A stretch of DNA of 64,000 bases from Pseudoalteromonas arctica A 37-1-2 (GCF_000238395.3 NZ_CP011025.1:1860001-1924000), one strand, 5' to 3'. Counted from the stretch's first letter, positions 15,413-25,826 are shown. Translations and numbers: made by a program. Notes: generated by a model not told the origin, from the letters alone.

Positions 15413-18400
15413 ATGTTAAAAAGGAATAATTTTTTGAATGTGACAAAAAATAATAGACTAATGCTCGTTGCAACAATAATATTTGTTCTTATAGCTTTAC
15501 CATCTCTGTATTTGTTTGATCAAAAAGTAAGAAGTGATGTTTACCATTCAGCTCAAATAGAATTAAAACGTGAGCTTGAAACAAAAAGCCTTTCACTAAA
15601 AAAACACCTTAAAGATAGTGTTACCGCAATCCGCTTTTTAGATGCAACTCCTCCTATTCAAGGTATTACCCGCGCAAAAGAAAATAAACTGATTGATCCA
15701 ATTCTTGGAACACCCATTGATATTTGGCAGGAGCGTTTAGCAAGTATTTTTACAGGCTTTATGCAGACTGATGACACTATATTGCAAGCTCGCTATATTA
15801 CGCTCGAAGATGGTGGACAAGAAGTTGTCAGGGTTGATAGAAACCAACTCGGAGAAATTAATCGACTGCAAGGTCTGCAATTACAAAAGAAAGGCCAACG
15901 CGATTACATGATAAAAGCGAGTATGCTCGATAATAAAAGTGTTTATATTTCTCCAATTAACTACAACCGTGAAAATGGGCAGATACAAGAACCTTATATA
16001 AGCACTTTTCGTGTAGCTAAACCTGTTTTTGATGAAAAAAATAAAATTTTTGCAATATTAGTTACTAACTACTTTGCTGATAAATTAATAAAAAGTTTAA
16101 CGGTTGAATCTCCACAAGGAACACAAATTTACCTAATGAATAATGAAGGTGAATTTTTATATCATCCAAACCCTCAATTACGCTTCGGTTTTGAATTTAA
16201 TAAAGCAAAAACATGGACTGAAGAATTTTCCATTGCAAGTACAATGGCAGAGCAAGGCACTTTACCGCTAAGTAATTACCCAATTGCTTACACGTTAAAA
16301 AAACGTATTTCGCTTGATGGTGATATTGCGATGTTACCTTTAGAGCTTGGTGTAAGTGTTGATACTAAAACGTTGTTTGCAAAGGTGAACGAAAGGCGTC
16401 AAAACTTTATTGCAATGCTAGTGGTATTCTTTAGCGTATTTTTAGTTATTGCCTTTTTATACCAACGTTTTATAAACCGTAAGTTGTTAATTAATTCTCT
16501 AAAAGAGCAAAACAATAAAGTAATAGAAAATTCTTTGGATGCTATTTTTACAATTGAGCAAAACGGCGAAATTGTTCACTTTAATAATACAGCTAAAGAG
16601 GTTTTCGGTAATTCAATTTCAGGCATTAGCCCTGACTTTGTTTCTTTATTTGACTTAAATGAAGCCGATAATAACTGTATAGAAGAGACTATTTCAAACG
16701 GAGCAAAAATGCCGTTTGAAGCTATCTACACAGATGGTTATGGCAACAAACAATACTTTTCAATTACGCTCAGTAGTATTTTTGATGTCTACAATAACCG
16801 TTATCAGGTAGCGGCTATTTTAAGAAATATTAGCTCATTAAAAAATACTCAATCAGAGCTTGAAGGCTTAAACAGTACTTTAGAGCTAAAAGTATCACAA
16901 AGGACTGTTGAGCTAGAGCGAGCAATTGATCAAGCATTAGCAGCGAGCCAAGCAAAAAGTGACTTTGTAGCAAATATATCTCACGAAATACGCACACCGA
17001 TGAATGGCGTTTTGGGTATGCTTGAAATGCTCAAAGAAGATGGCTTAAGTGAGCAACAATACCATTACTTAAAATTAGCTAATAGCAGTGCTAACTCTCT
17101 GATGAACCTGATTAACGATATTCTCGATTTTTCTAAAATAGAAGCGGGTAAGCTTGATATTGATAATCATACATTTGATGTTGTTACAGTATGTAGCGAT
17201 ATGATTAGCTCTTTAGCGTTACAGGGCCAGCGCAAAGGTCTTGAAGTATTCTTAGATACAAAAGATGTAGTAGACAGAATGGTTATTGGTGACAGCCATC
17301 GACTGAAACAAATTTTAATTAACTTAGTTAATAATGCATTTAAATTTACCCACCGAGGTGAAGTAAGTTTAACTGTCGGCTCTAAGTACATTACCGACTC
17401 AAAGTTATTAATGAGCTTTACAATAAAAGACACGGGAATTGGTATAGCGCCAGAGAACATAGACAAACTATTTGAAGTGTTTACACAAGAAGATTCAAGT
17501 ACAACCCGTCATTTTGGCGGTACAGGTTTAGGCTTATCTATATGTAAAAAACTTGCTCAGTTAATGGGTGGTAATATTACGGTTATAAGTGAAAAGGGTG
17601 CTGGTAGTACCTTTACCGCAACAGTTGAGCTACATGTAGCACAAGAGAAAAAACTAAACACAGGTATTGAACTTGCTACTAGCATTAACGTAGCGGCATT
17701 AATAGCGCGCGATAACGTTTATAAAAACGTGTGCGATTTATTGCTACTAACCTGTAAAGTAAATGCAGAAAACATTGTAAGACTCGACTACTTTAGTGAG
17801 CATAAAGAGTTTGAAGCTGACTTATTATTGATTGACGATGAGCATCCTCAAATTGATGCGTTAATTGATTACTGTAAGCAGTTTAATAAAAAGTACGTCT
17901 TAATTTTACGCGACATGGTGACCGATAAACCGACTAAAATGATATTACCTGAGGGTAGCCACATTCTAAATAAACCGCTTACCCAAGATCAATTTAGCTA
18001 TAAGTTAGCCAGCTTATTTGGTGCCAGTAATGATTGCATTATAGCGCCACCAAAAGGCTTAACAGAAGAACAAGTAGAGCCTGACCTATCTGCTTATCAT
18101 ATATTATTAGTAGACGATAATATGATAAACATTGAAGTTGCTAAGGCGATTTTAAAGCGCACAAAAGTAAAAATCACCTGTGCATCAGACGGTGTAGAAG
18201 CATTAGAAGCATTAAGAGAAAACACAGAGCAAGCTTTTGATGTTATTTTAATGGATTGCCAAATGCCTAACTTAAATGGCTACGATACAACAAGTGAAAT
18301 CAGAAATAGTAAGGCCGGGGTAGACTACACTTACATACCTATTATTGCTATGACAGCAAGCGCAATGGAAGGTGATAGAGAACGTTGTTTAACTGCAGGC

Positions 18401-18472
18401 ATGAACGACTATATTACTAAACCAATCAAGCCAAGAACGCTAAAAGATAAGTTAATCACCTGGCTAAGTTAA
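15413..18472 (+). CDS. Membrane hybrid histidine kinase
   Basis: A 1,019-aa product. It has a first TM helix (about 17-35), a periplasmic sensor region of about 290 residues (Cache-like), a second TM helix (about 327-348) and a PAS domain (about 365-480). The HisKA domain follows, with phospho-acceptor His524 in N-I-S-H-E-I-R-T-P, then an ATPase domain with D-T-G-I-G-I and G-G-T-G-L-G-L boxes. A receiver-like domain (about 765-875) has weak conservation. The C-terminal receiver has acceptor Asp948 in L-M-D-C-Q-M-P and the K-P switch. No HPt domain is present, so a separate phosphotransfer protein is likely needed. It is monocistronic, ending in a terminator. The ligand is unknown. A TATAAT at 15377-15382 may be its -10 box. 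Confidence 0.9.
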   Translation: MLKRNNFLNVTKNNRLMLVATIIFVLIALPSLYLFDQKVRSDVYHSAQIELKRELETKSLSLKKHLKDSVTAIRFLDATPPIQGITRAKENKLIDPILGTPIDIWQERLASIFTGFMQTDDTILQARYITLEDGGQEVVRVDRNQLGEINRLQGLQLQKKGQRDYMIKASMLDNKSVYISPINYNRENGQIQEPYISTFRVAKPVFDEKNKIFAILVTNYFADKLIKSLTVESPQGTQIYLMNNEGEFLYHPNPQLRFGFEFNKAKTWTEEFSIASTMAEQGTLPLSNYPIAYTLKKRISLDGDIAMLPLELGVSVDTKTLFAKVNERRQNFIAMLVVFFSVFLVIAFLYQRFINRKLLINSLKEQNNKVIENSLDAIFTIEQNGEIVHFNNTAKEVFGNSISGISPDFVSLFDLNEADNNCIEETISNGAKMPFEAIYTDGYGNKQYFSITLSSIFDVYNNRYQVAAILRNISSLKNTQSELEGLNSTLELKVSQRTVELERAIDQALAASQAKSDFVANISHEIRTPMNGVLGMLEMLKEDGLSEQQYHYLKLANSSANSLMNLINDILDFSKIEAGKLDIDNHTFDVVTVCSDMISSLALQGQRKGLEVFLDTKDVVDRMVIGDSHRLKQILINLVNNAFKFTHRGEVSLTVGSKYITDSKLLMSFTIKDTGIGIAPENIDKLFEVFTQEDSSTTRHFGGTGLGLSICKKLAQLMGGNITVISEKGAGSTFTATVELHVAQEKKLNTGIELATSINVAALIARDNVYKNVCDLLLLTCKVNAENIVRLDYFSEHKEFEADLLLIDDEHPQIDALIDYCKQFNKKYVLILRDMVTDKPTKMILPEGSHILNKPLTQDQFSYKLASLFGASNDCIIAPPKGLTEEQVEPDLSAYHILLVDDNMINIEVAKAILKRTKVKITCASDGVEALEALRENTEQAFDVILMDCQMPNLNGYDTTSEIRNSKAGVDYTYIPIIAMTASAMEGDRERCLTAGMNDYITKPIKPRTLKDKLITWLS

Positions 18473-18487
18473 TAGTGATTAAATGAG

Positions 18488-18517
18488 AATCAGCTGCTTA
18501 TGCAGCTGATTTTTTTG
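18488..18517 (+). terminator. Rho-independent terminator
   Basis: ATCAGCTGC / GCAGCTGAT stem with a 4-base loop and a T7 tract. It ends the sensor kinase transcript and overlaps the last codons of the convergent phosphatase gene. Confidence 0.85.
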
Positions 18518-19331
18518 GTTTAGCATCAGTTGATATATTTAACTTTGTTATGTCGGCGCTATCGAGTACGGTTTGTGTGTCTGACCAATGTAGTAATTCA
18601 ATTTTTCCATCTTGCTGCTCTACCAGCGCCGTACAACTCTCAATCCAGTCTCCATCGTTACAATACATAATTCCGTCATCTACTTTTATTTTGGGATGAT
18701 GAATGTGTCCACAAATAATACCGTCTACGTTTTGTTTTTTAGCTTCATGAATTGCGGCATCTTCGAAGGCTTTAATTGCTTCACGTGCTTTGTGTACGCG
18801 GGCTTTTATCCATGATGCAAGCGAGTAGTAATTACCACCAAATAGCTTTCGAATACGATTGGTCCAGCGGTTTAAAAATAATAAAAAGTCGTACCCTGCA
18901 TCCCCTGCGATACTAATAAGTTTGTTATAGCGTGTCGCGGAATCAAAGTCATCGCCGTGTACGAGTAAAAAACGTTTATTAGCTTTAGTGGTGTGAATAA
19001 ACTGCTGGTGGATTTCAATACCAAATAACGTTTGATTTATATAGTTTCTAAACGTTTCGTCATGATTACCGGGAATATAAATGACGCGTGTACCGCTAGC
19101 TGCTTTTTTTTGTATAGAGTTTAATACTTGATAATGCGAAGGGTGCCAATAAAACTGACGTTTCATTGACCATAAATCAATAATATCACCCACTAAATAA
19201 AGTGTATCGGATTCTACCGAGTTTAAAAAATCGAGTAAGTAATCTGCTTTACAGTCTTTGTAACCTAAATGAACATCAGATATCCAAATAGTAGGGTAGT
19301 GTTGCTTCTTAGTGTTTGCGCCATTACTCAT
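18498..19331 (-). CDS. UDP-2,3-diacylglucosamine diphosphatase-family phosphoesterase
   Basis: A 277-aa product. The second ATG (19331) is chosen because TAGGGA lies directly against the first ATG at 19337 and 6 bases before this one. It has the calcineurin-like metallophosphatase blocks: S-D-V-H-L-G (residues about 17-22), G-D-I-I-D-L, G-N-H-D-E, H-G-D-D-F-D and G-H-I-H-H-P. The sequence resembles the longer LpxH2-type branch, which acts in lipid A synthesis or turnover at the inner membrane. The exact substrate is not shown by sequence alone. Confidence 0.8.
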   Translation of the reverse strand: MSNGANTKKQHYPTIWISDVHLGYKDCKADYLLDFLNSVESDTLYLVGDIIDLWSMKRQFYWHPSHYQVLNSIQKKAASGTRVIYIPGNHDETFRNYINQTLFGIEIHQQFIHTTKANKRFLLVHGDDFDSATRYNKLISIAGDAGYDFLLFLNRWTNRIRKLFGGNYYSLASWIKARVHKAREAIKAFEDAAIHEAKKQNVDGIICGHIHHPKIKVDDGIMYCNDGDWIESCTALVEQQDGKIELLHWSDTQTVLDSADITKLNISTDAKPKKSAA

Positions 19332-19367
19332 TTTCATTCCCTAAAGTATCGAGTGTAATAGTTAAAT

Positions 19368-19517
19368 AACCAGAACTCTGGTTAAGAGATTTACTAAGGT
19401 ATTGAATCATGGTGATATTTAAATTTATTTTCTCTAGCCAGAGATTTTCAGTAAATTCAACGCAGTTAGCGCTGAAAATAGCTGCTCGAGATAGATTTAT
19501 TATCCAGAGTTCAGGTT
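19368..19517. repeat. MITE-like element, copy 1
   Basis: 150 bp, no coding capacity. It begins AACCAGAACTCTGG and ends with the complement of AACCTGAACTCTGG, with similarity extending inward about 26 bp. AAAT flanks both sides. A second copy in the opposite orientation lies at 59659-59853, also flanked by AAAT, and shares the internal GCGCTAAC region. It looks like a non-autonomous transposable repeat. Confidence 0.75.
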
Positions 19518-19597
19518 AAATATTTTAGGGAATAAAAATGACAATTATACGACAGTAATACTAAAGCTAAATAACACACATAAAATTTAGGTATAAA

Positions 19598-19623
19598 AAA
19601 ACCGCTTTTAAAAAGCGGTTTTA
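19598..19623 (-). terminator. Rho-independent terminator of proS
   Basis: AAAACCGCTTTT / AAAGCGGTTTT stem with flanking A and T runs, 25 bp after the proS stop. It can work in either direction. Confidence 0.85.
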
Positions 19624-19647
19624 AAATTACTTATAAGTATTTTTAGC

Positions 19648-21372
19648 TTAACCTTTAACGGCTGCTTTAATTGCATCAATTGCTGTATCGATATCAATCA
19701 TTAGCTTTTCACCTGTACGGCGGTTTTTAAGCTCAACTTTGTTTTCGTCAAGGTTACGCTCACCAATTACTAGCGTAAATGGCACACCAATGAGTTCCAT
19801 ATCGTTAAACATAACACCAGGGCGCTCTTTACGGTCATCAAATAACACATCAAGACCAGCATCTTTTAAACCTTGGTAAAGGTTATTTGCAATATCAGGA
19901 ATACGATGCGATTTGTGCATGTTCATTGGAACAATTGCTAAATCGAATGGCGCGATTGATTTTGGCCAAATGATCCCGTATTGATCGTTGTTCTGCTCAA
20001 TAGCAGCAGCAACAATACGTGAAACACCAATACCGTAACAACCCATAGTCATGGTTTGGTTTTTACCACCTTCGTTTAATACACCCGCTTTCATCGCTTC
20101 TGAGTATTTAGTACCAAGTTGGAAAATATGACCTACTTCAATACCACGTTTAATTTGTAAAACGCCTTGGCCACATGGGCTCATATCGCCTTCAACAATA
20201 TTACGAATATCAGCAACTTCGTAATCAGTTACGTCACGATCCCAGTTAATACCGCTGTAATGCTCGTCGTCTTTATTTGCCCCGGCAACAAAATCAGCAA
20301 GTATGTTAGCTGTTCTATCAACAATAATAGGCATAGATAAGCCGACAGGGCCTAATGAGCCAGGTTTTGCGCCAATAGCAGCAACAATATCTGCCTCTGT
20401 TGCCATTTCAAGCGGAGAGTCTACTAATGGGTGCTTTTCAGCTTTTAGTTCATTTAATTCGTGATCGCCACGCAGTACTAAGGCTACTAAACCGCGTACT
20501 TCGTTTTCATCAGGCGTACCATAAACAATTAACGTTTTAACACCGCGATGTGGCTTAACACCGTAGTGTTTTTTAAGCTCGTTAATCGTTTTAGCGTCAG
20601 GAGTTGGAAACGCTTTAAGCTCTTTTGATGCTTCAGGGCGAGGTTCGCTTGGTGCCAGTGCTTCTGCTTTTTCAATATTAGCGGCGTAATCACTGCCATC
20701 ACTAAACGCGATTGCATCTTCGCCCGACTCAGCAAGTACATGAAACTCGTGCGATACGCTACCACCAATAGAGCCTGTATCGGCTATAACAGGGCGGTAA
20801 TCAAGGCCTAAACGCTCAAAAATATTACAATATGCTTTGTGCATTGCTTGATAAGTCGCATCTAAACACTCTTCACTTAAGTGAAAAGAGTAGGCATCTT
20901 TCATTGTAAATTCACGAGCACGCATTACACCAAAACGAGGACGACGTTCGTCGCGTACTTTAGTTTGTACTTGGTATAAAGTAACTGGTAATTGCTTGTA
21001 GCTGCTTATTTCTTTACGTACGAAATCAGTTATTACTTCTTCGTGTGTTGGGCCAAGTGCAAATGTACGGTTATGACGGTCTGTAAAGCGCATAAGCTCT
21101 GGACCAAATTCATTCCAACGGCCAGACTCTTCCCACAAATCAGCAGGTTGAATAACAGGCATAAGCATTTCAATTGCACCTGCTTTGTCCATCTCTTCAC
21201 GTACAATGTTTTCTACTTTACGTAGCACGCGTAAACCAGAGGGTAACCAAGTGTATAAACCCGAAGCGACGCGGCGGATCATACCGGCTCTAAGCATTAA
21301 CTGATGCGATACGATTTCAGCATCTGATGGCGTTTCTTTAAGTGTTGCGAGTATATATTGGCTTGTACGCAT
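19648..21372 (-). CDS. proS: Prolyl-tRNA synthetase
   Basis: A 574-aa product of normal length for the bacterial-type enzyme, which charges tRNA(Pro) in the cytoplasm. The N-terminus (M-R-T-S-Q-Y), class II motif 2 ([18 protein letters not shown]), the inserted editing domain (about residues 225-405) and motif 3 (G-C-Y-G-I-G-V-S-R) are all present. The C-terminal anticodon-binding domain follows from about residue 470. It is preceded by trmO in the same direction, about 90 bp away. Confidence 0.97.
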   Translation of the reverse strand: MRTSQYILATLKETPSDAEIVSHQLMLRAGMIRRVASGLYTWLPSGLRVLRKVENIVREEMDKAGAIEMLMPVIQPADLWEESGRWNEFGPELMRFTDRHNRTFALGPTHEEVITDFVRKEISSYKQLPVTLYQVQTKVRDERRPRFGVMRAREFTMKDAYSFHLSEECLDATYQAMHKAYCNIFERLGLDYRPVIADTGSIGGSVSHEFHVLAESGEDAIAFSDGSDYAANIEKAEALAPSEPRPEASKELKAFPTPDAKTINELKKHYGVKPHRGVKTLIVYGTPDENEVRGLVALVLRGDHELNELKAEKHPLVDSPLEMATEADIVAAIGAKPGSLGPVGLSMPIIVDRTANILADFVAGANKDDEHYSGINWDRDVTDYEVADIRNIVEGDMSPCGQGVLQIKRGIEVGHIFQLGTKYSEAMKAGVLNEGGKNQTMTMGCYGIGVSRIVAAAIEQNNDQYGIIWPKSIAPFDLAIVPMNMHKSHRIPDIANNLYQGLKDAGLDVLFDDRKERPGVMFNDMELIGVPFTLVIGERNLDENKVELKNRRTGEKLMIDIDTAIDAIKAAVKG

Positions 21373-21461
21373 GTTTTTTCCGAAATAGAGTAATTATATT
21401 CTTTTAATAGAGCTTAAGTTTACCAGCGGATGCTTTTACACTAAAGCGCTAACTGAGTTAT

Positions 21462-22166
21462 TTAGTTTTTTTCTATGCTTGTTACTACGTTATGCTCGCC
21501 ATTGACTTGCCAGCGAATATTATAATTATACAGAGTCATACCATAGCTCTGCTCGCCATCTTTTTGTTTTTTATATGCAGGGCGAGGATCTTGTTTTAAA
21601 ACATTGGCAATAAAATCATGTAAATCTGGGTATTGTGTTTGCGCATTAACAAACTCAATTGCCTGAGGGCTAAATTCAACCGTCATTTGTGTTTCAGGGC
21701 GCGTGTCAGCAAAGCCAGCACTTGCATCCGGCATAGAATCTGAATACGGCAAATACGGTTTTATGTCAATAATCGGTGTGCCATCAAGTAAATCAATACC
21801 AGCGAGTAATAAGCTAAGTTGTCCGTTTTTATATTCAATACCTTCAAGTTTTACGGCGCTCATTCCAATTGCGTTTGGTCTGAATGTAGCACGGGTCGCA
21901 AATACACCTTTTCGCTCATTGCCACCCAAACGAGGCGGGCGCACCATAGCAGAATAACCTTTATCAGCCGTTTCATGAAAACGAAATAACAACCAAATAT
22001 GAGTAAATTCATCTAAACCACGTACAAATTCTTCGCGATTAAAATCGGGGGCAAATATAAGCTTTGCTTTAGCTTGTGGCACTAAACGAGGTTGCCTAGG
22101 TATAGCAAACTTTTGTTTATAAGGAGATTGAATGTGGCCAATAGCCGAAATGGTGTAATCGCTCAT
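21462..22166 (-). CDS. trmO: tRNA t6A37 N6-methyltransferase TrmO
   Basis: A 234-aa product from the ATG at 22166; a TTG 15 bases earlier is less likely. It has the UPF0066/TrmO fold sequence: I-G-H-I-Q-S-P-Y-K-Q-K-F near the N-terminus, F-T-H-I-W-L-L-F-R-F-H, R-P-N-A-I-G-M-S and G-T-P-I-I-D-I-K-P-Y. The enzyme methylates t6A at position 37 of tRNA(Thr) using SAM. It is followed by proS in the same direction, a translation-related pair. Confidence 0.92.
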   Translation of the reverse strand: MSDYTISAIGHIQSPYKQKFAIPRQPRLVPQAKAKLIFAPDFNREEFVRGLDEFTHIWLLFRFHETADKGYSAMVRPPRLGGNERKGVFATRATFRPNAIGMSAVKLEGIEYKNGQLSLLLAGIDLLDGTPIIDIKPYLPYSDSMPDASAGFADTRPETQMTVEFSPQAIEFVNAQTQYPDLHDFIANVLKQDPRPAYKKQKDGEQSYGMTLYNYNIRWQVNGEHNVVTSIEKN

Positions 22167-22181
22167 AGTACTCGGGTACAA

Positions 22182-22528
22182 ATAAAATAGAGCGCTATTC
22201 TACCCGCATTTAGCATTTATGGCATTAATGTAAGCAAGTTTATTGCGTATACCAATTTTATTAAAAATATGATTATTCTACTGCATTAAATAGCGCACTT
22301 ACTTTGTTAAGAATTATTCACAGTTGACTGCATGGATGCAGGAGGTAGAGCAATGCAGGGAGCAATTTGTGATAACAACTATATATTATAATTTTGCCTT
22401 GTTATTGCGCTATTTTCTTAGTGCTACAATAGAACAATTATTTAATGCACTTGGCATTATAGACCAAACGGTTTAAAGCTTTTATTAGACTGGTTGGTTT
22501 ATATTGATATATTTAAAAAGAGCCTAAA
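22182..22528. other. Intergenic region upstream of trmO
   Basis: No gene. It contains an odd GC-richer patch at about 22330-22372 with repeated ATGCAGG/GATGCAGG units, unlike the AT-rich surroundings. It may be a dispersed intergenic repeat, but only one copy is in the window. The rest should contain the trmO promoter. Confidence 0.35.
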
Positions 22529-22532
22529 ACAA

Positions 22533-22562
22533 AAAAGGTAAGCCCTTGGGCTTACCTTTTAT
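22533..22562 (-). terminator. Rho-independent terminator
   Basis: AAAAGGTAAGCCC / GGGCTTACCTTTT, a 13-bp stem 19 bp after the stop of the outer-membrane protein gene on the minus strand. Confidence 0.9.
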
Positions 22563-22578
22563 ACATGCTAAAGACTAA

Positions 22579-23148
22579 TTAAAACATGTATTGAACTGAT
22601 ACAGACGCTACATCCATATCTGGGTCAATATCGTCATCAAGTTTATAACGCTCATACTCTAAACGAAATTGTACATTTGTTGTAAGCGCGTATTCAATAC
22701 CAGCGCCGTAAAATGCATCACCACCATCTGTAGACGCTGATACGCCACCGACTGGTAAATCTTGTGTGTAATCTGCATCCCATTCAAGCCAACCGCCTTT
22801 TGCATACACAGAAAAGCTTTCTGTTATTGGGTAGCCTAAACGTGCGGCAAGCGATACGCCATCAATTTCAGCTTTGCTGTCTATATCACTTACTTCATCA
22901 AAGTTTTGATAAGCAAGCTCTAAGCTTAAGTACTCGTTAAATTGTGCACCAACGTAACCCTTAAGCATTTGTGCATCGTCGTCAAAGTCAGTGTCGTTGT
23001 CACTGTCTTCAAATTCAAAAGAATATTGACCGTAACCGATACCAGTATAAATACGTGGAGAATCGAAATCAGAAATGTCAGCGTGTGCTGCAGAGTTAAA
23101 ACCCAGTGTTGCTAGTGCAATAGCTGAAAGAGAAAGTGTTTTAATCAT
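22579..23148 (-). CDS. Outer-membrane beta-barrel protein
   Basis: A 189-aa product with a signal peptide (cut after A-H-A, about residue 23). Its alternating strands fit the OmpA-like / outer-membrane-protein beta-barrel family: Y-T-G-I-G-Y-G-Q-Y near the start, G-Y-V-G-A-Q-F, Y-G-A-G-I-E-Y, and a terminal Phe (S-V-Q-Y-M-F) as recognised by the BAM complex. Acidic loops (D-S-D-N-D-T-D) are typical of marine bacteria. GGAG lies before the ATG. It is likely monocistronic. Role unknown; perhaps a small eight-stranded barrel. Confidence 0.85.
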   Translation of the reverse strand: MIKTLSLSAIALATLGFNSAAHADISDFDSPRIYTGIGYGQYSFEFEDSDNDTDFDDDAQMLKGYVGAQFNEYLSLELAYQNFDEVSDIDSKAEIDGVSLAARLGYPITESFSVYAKGGWLEWDADYTQDLPVGGVSASTDGGDAFYGAGIEYALTTNVQFRLEYERYKLDDDIDPDMDVASVSVQYMF

Positions 23149-23407
23149 TGAATAGCTCCTTTACAAAAAATAATCAAATGCTTGATTTCATTAATCAAAC
23201 TTCAATTATCTACTTGCAGCGAGCGTGCCAATATTAAAATGGATTAAAAACACGCCTTAATTAATTCTTTTGTATTGGTTTTTACGGTGTTTAGCGTGTT
23301 TTATAATCAAAGTGAACTTTTGTGTAATTGAGTACTCTAAAATAAGTTGTATGTTTTACAAAGTATAATGAGTTTTTTACATAGCCTGACTTTATTTAAA
23401 CTAGTAA

Positions 23408-23872
23408 TTACACTGTATGAAGCAAGTTTTCTGTTTCAATTGCTATTTCTTTCATTTTTATAGCGTAATTTTCTAATTTAATATCTTCTTCTGTTACAGC
23501 TTTAAACGAAGGCACTTCTATTGGGTAACCCGTTTCATCCATAGCAATAAAGCTGATAACACAATGATTTGTTTCAACCATATTTTGTGTTTTTGGATCG
23601 CCACAACGCACTTGAATAAATATTTGCATGCTACTTCTACCCGTATGGGCAATTTTAGCTTCTACTTCGACTATTTGACCCACTAAAATAGGGCGTCTAA
23701 ATTTAACACCCGCAACCGAAACCGTTACGCAGTAGTGACCACTCCAACCCGCAGCACATGCATAGCCTGCTTGGTCAATCCATTTCATGACGGCCCCACC
23801 ATGAACTTTACCACCAAAATTAACATCGGTAGGCTCTGCTAAAAAACGAAAAACAACTTTTGACGACGGCAT
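23408..23872 (-). CDS. Acyl-CoA thioesterase (hotdog fold)
   Basis: A 154-aa product from the ATG at 23872. A longer frame exists, but its start lies by a terminator hairpin. The G-K-V-H-G-G-A-V-M-K-W-I-D block and the T-V-S-V-A-G-V-K-F-R-R-P-I block are those of YciA-type acyl-CoA hydrolases, which cleave acyl-CoA to free acid and CoA in the cytoplasm. The catalytic Asp is in W-I-D-Q. It lies next to the electron-transfer flavoprotein genes, consistent with acyl-CoA metabolism, but a terminator separates it from etfD. Confidence 0.85.
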   Translation of the reverse strand: MPSSKVVFRFLAEPTDVNFGGKVHGGAVMKWIDQAGYACAAGWSGHYCVTVSVAGVKFRRPILVGQIVEVEAKIAHTGRSSMQIFIQVRCGDPKTQNMVETNHCVISFIAMDETGYPIEVPSFKAVTEEDIKLENYAIKMKEIAIETENLLHTV

Positions 23873-23913
23873 AGATAACACTCTTATTATTAAAACTACT
23901 ATTAGCATAACGT

Positions 23914-23935
23914 AAAAAAGGGGCCGAAGCCCCTG
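23914..23935 (-). terminator. Rho-independent terminator of the etfD transcript
   Basis: On the minus strand AGGGGC-TTCG-GCCCCT is followed by T6. It has the stable UUCG tetraloop and lies 70 bp after the etfD stop. Confidence 0.85.
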
Positions 23936-24004
23936 CAATTTAGGATATGTTTATAATTTATATGTAAAAAAAGTGATTATATGTGTATATAACGCATAAT
24001 TTAG

Positions 24005-25651
24005 TTACATATTAGGGTAGTTTGGCCCACCAGCACCTTCTGGGGTTACCCAGGTAATGTTTTGGCTTGGGTCTTTAATATCGCAGGTTTTACAGTGCAC
24101 ACAGTTTTGGGCGTTAATAACAAACTCTTTATTGCCTGCTATTTCTTGTACTTCGTAAACGCCTGCTGGGCAATAACGTTGTGCGGGTTCATCAAATTTA
24201 ACTAGGTTTATGTTAATAGGGATTGACACATCTTTGAGCTTTAAATGACAAGGCTGTGATTCTTCGTGGTTAGTATTTGATAAAAACACACTTGAGAGTT
24301 TATCAAAGCTAAGGTGTCCATCTGGCTTTGGGTACGCTATTTTGTCAGCGGCGTTAGCATCAACAAGGGTTGAATGATCGGGCGTATTATCTTTAAACGT
24401 AAAGGGTAAACCACCATTAAAAATGTTTTGATCAAGCGTGTTATACGCACCACCTATAAATTTACCTAATTTGTGCATAGCAGGGCCAAAGTTACGAGAT
24501 TGATATAACTCTTTATATGCCCACGATTGCTCAAACGCAGTTTGATAATGAGTTAAATCGGTATTTGCCAACTCATTTTGCAATGCTTCAAAAATAACCT
24601 CAGCGGCAATCATTCCTGATTTCATTGCGGTGTGATTACCTTTAATTTTTGCAAAATTAAGTGTGCCTGCATCGCACCCTATAATTAAGCCACCAGCAAA
24701 ATGCATTTTTGGTAATGAATGTAAACCGCCCTTAGCAATAGCACGCGCACCGTAAGCAATACGTTCACCGCCTTCAAGTACGTTTTTAAATACTGGATGG
24801 TGCTTCATTCGCTGAAACTCATCGAACGGGCTTAAATGTGGGTTTGAGTAATTTAAATCAACAATTAAACCTACAACGACTTGGTTGTTTTCACTGTGAT
24901 ACATAAATGCACCACCATTAGTATCGCCGCTAAGTGGCCAACCTGTACCATGAACAACTTTGCCGAGCTCATGCTTACTTTCATCAATTTGCCAAATTTC
25001 TTTAAAGCCTAAACCGTAATGCTGCGGCGATGAATCTGCATCAAGTGCAAACTCATTAATTAGCTGCTTACCTAAATGACCTCGGCAGCCTTCTGCAAAT
25101 ATAGTGTATTTTGCACGAAGCTCCATGCCAGGCATGTAACCGTCTTTTTCATTACCGTCTTTGTCGACACCCATATTACCAGTAATAATGCCTTTTACTG
25201 CTTTATCTTCAATTATTAAAGAGTGTGCGCTAAATCCTGGAAAAATCTCTACGCCTAAGCTTTCAGCTTGCTCAGCAAGCCATCGACATACATTACCCAT
25301 AGATACAATGTAGTTACCGTCATTATGAAATGTTTTTGGCGTAGCAAAGTGGGGGATTGATGTCGATTTTTGCTCGTTATTAAACCAATAAATTTCATCG
25401 TTAGTTACTTTGGTTGTAACCGGTGCGCCAAGCGCTTGCCAATTTGGTAGCAGTTCATCCAAAGCTTTGGTTTCAAAAATAGCGCCTGAGAGTACATGTG
25501 CACCCACTTCAGAACCTTTTTCGACGACGCAAATCATGCACTCTTGTTGTTTTTCTTGTGCTAGTTGCGCGAGTTTAATTGCACTTGAAAGCCCCGCAGG
25601 GCCAGCGCCAACAATTACTACATCAAATTCCATGGTTTCACGTTCGACCAT
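24005..25651 (-). CDS. etfD: Electron transfer flavoprotein-ubiquinone oxidoreductase
   Basis: A 548-aa product from the ATG at 25651, which has GAGG upstream. Near the N-terminus is the FAD-binding G-A-G-P-A-G-L-S motif. The C-terminus has the [4Fe-4S] ligands in R-Y-C-P-A-G-V-Y and N-C-V-H-C-K-T-C-D-I-K-D-P. The membrane-associated enzyme passes electrons from reduced ETF to ubiquinone during fatty-acid and branched-chain amino-acid breakdown. It is divergent from etfBA, with two palindromic operators between. Confidence 0.95.
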   Translation of the reverse strand: MVERETMEFDVVIVGAGPAGLSSAIKLAQLAQEKQQECMICVVEKGSEVGAHVLSGAIFETKALDELLPNWQALGAPVTTKVTNDEIYWFNNEQKSTSIPHFATPKTFHNDGNYIVSMGNVCRWLAEQAESLGVEIFPGFSAHSLIIEDKAVKGIITGNMGVDKDGNEKDGYMPGMELRAKYTIFAEGCRGHLGKQLINEFALDADSSPQHYGLGFKEIWQIDESKHELGKVVHGTGWPLSGDTNGGAFMYHSENNQVVVGLIVDLNYSNPHLSPFDEFQRMKHHPVFKNVLEGGERIAYGARAIAKGGLHSLPKMHFAGGLIIGCDAGTLNFAKIKGNHTAMKSGMIAAEVIFEALQNELANTDLTHYQTAFEQSWAYKELYQSRNFGPAMHKLGKFIGGAYNTLDQNIFNGGLPFTFKDNTPDHSTLVDANAADKIAYPKPDGHLSFDKLSSVFLSNTNHEESQPCHLKLKDVSIPININLVKFDEPAQRYCPAGVYEVQEIAGNKEFVINAQNCVHCKTCDIKDPSQNITWVTPEGAGGPNYPNM

Positions 25652-25777
25652 AATAACCTCTTTATATATGACGGACTTATTCGAATGTTTACTACGCATT
25701 TAAATAAGGTGTACAGCCTATTTTTAACCTTGCAAATTAAACGTTACAGACTGTGAATAGTTAAAGGTTATTTTAGG

Positions 25778-25793
25778 TTGACGTTTACGTCAA
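25778..25793. promoter_or_regulatory. Palindromic operator, LiuR-like, site 1
   Basis: TTGACGTTTACGTCAA is a perfect palindrome with 7-bp arms between the divergent etfD and etfB starts. Its form resembles sites of LiuR, a MerR-type regulator of branched-chain amino-acid and ETF genes in Alteromonadales. The regulator assignment is from family knowledge and is not proven here. Confidence 0.65.
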
Positions 25794-25826
25794 CAGGAAG
25801 TAGTCTAATTTCATAAAATAAATAAG

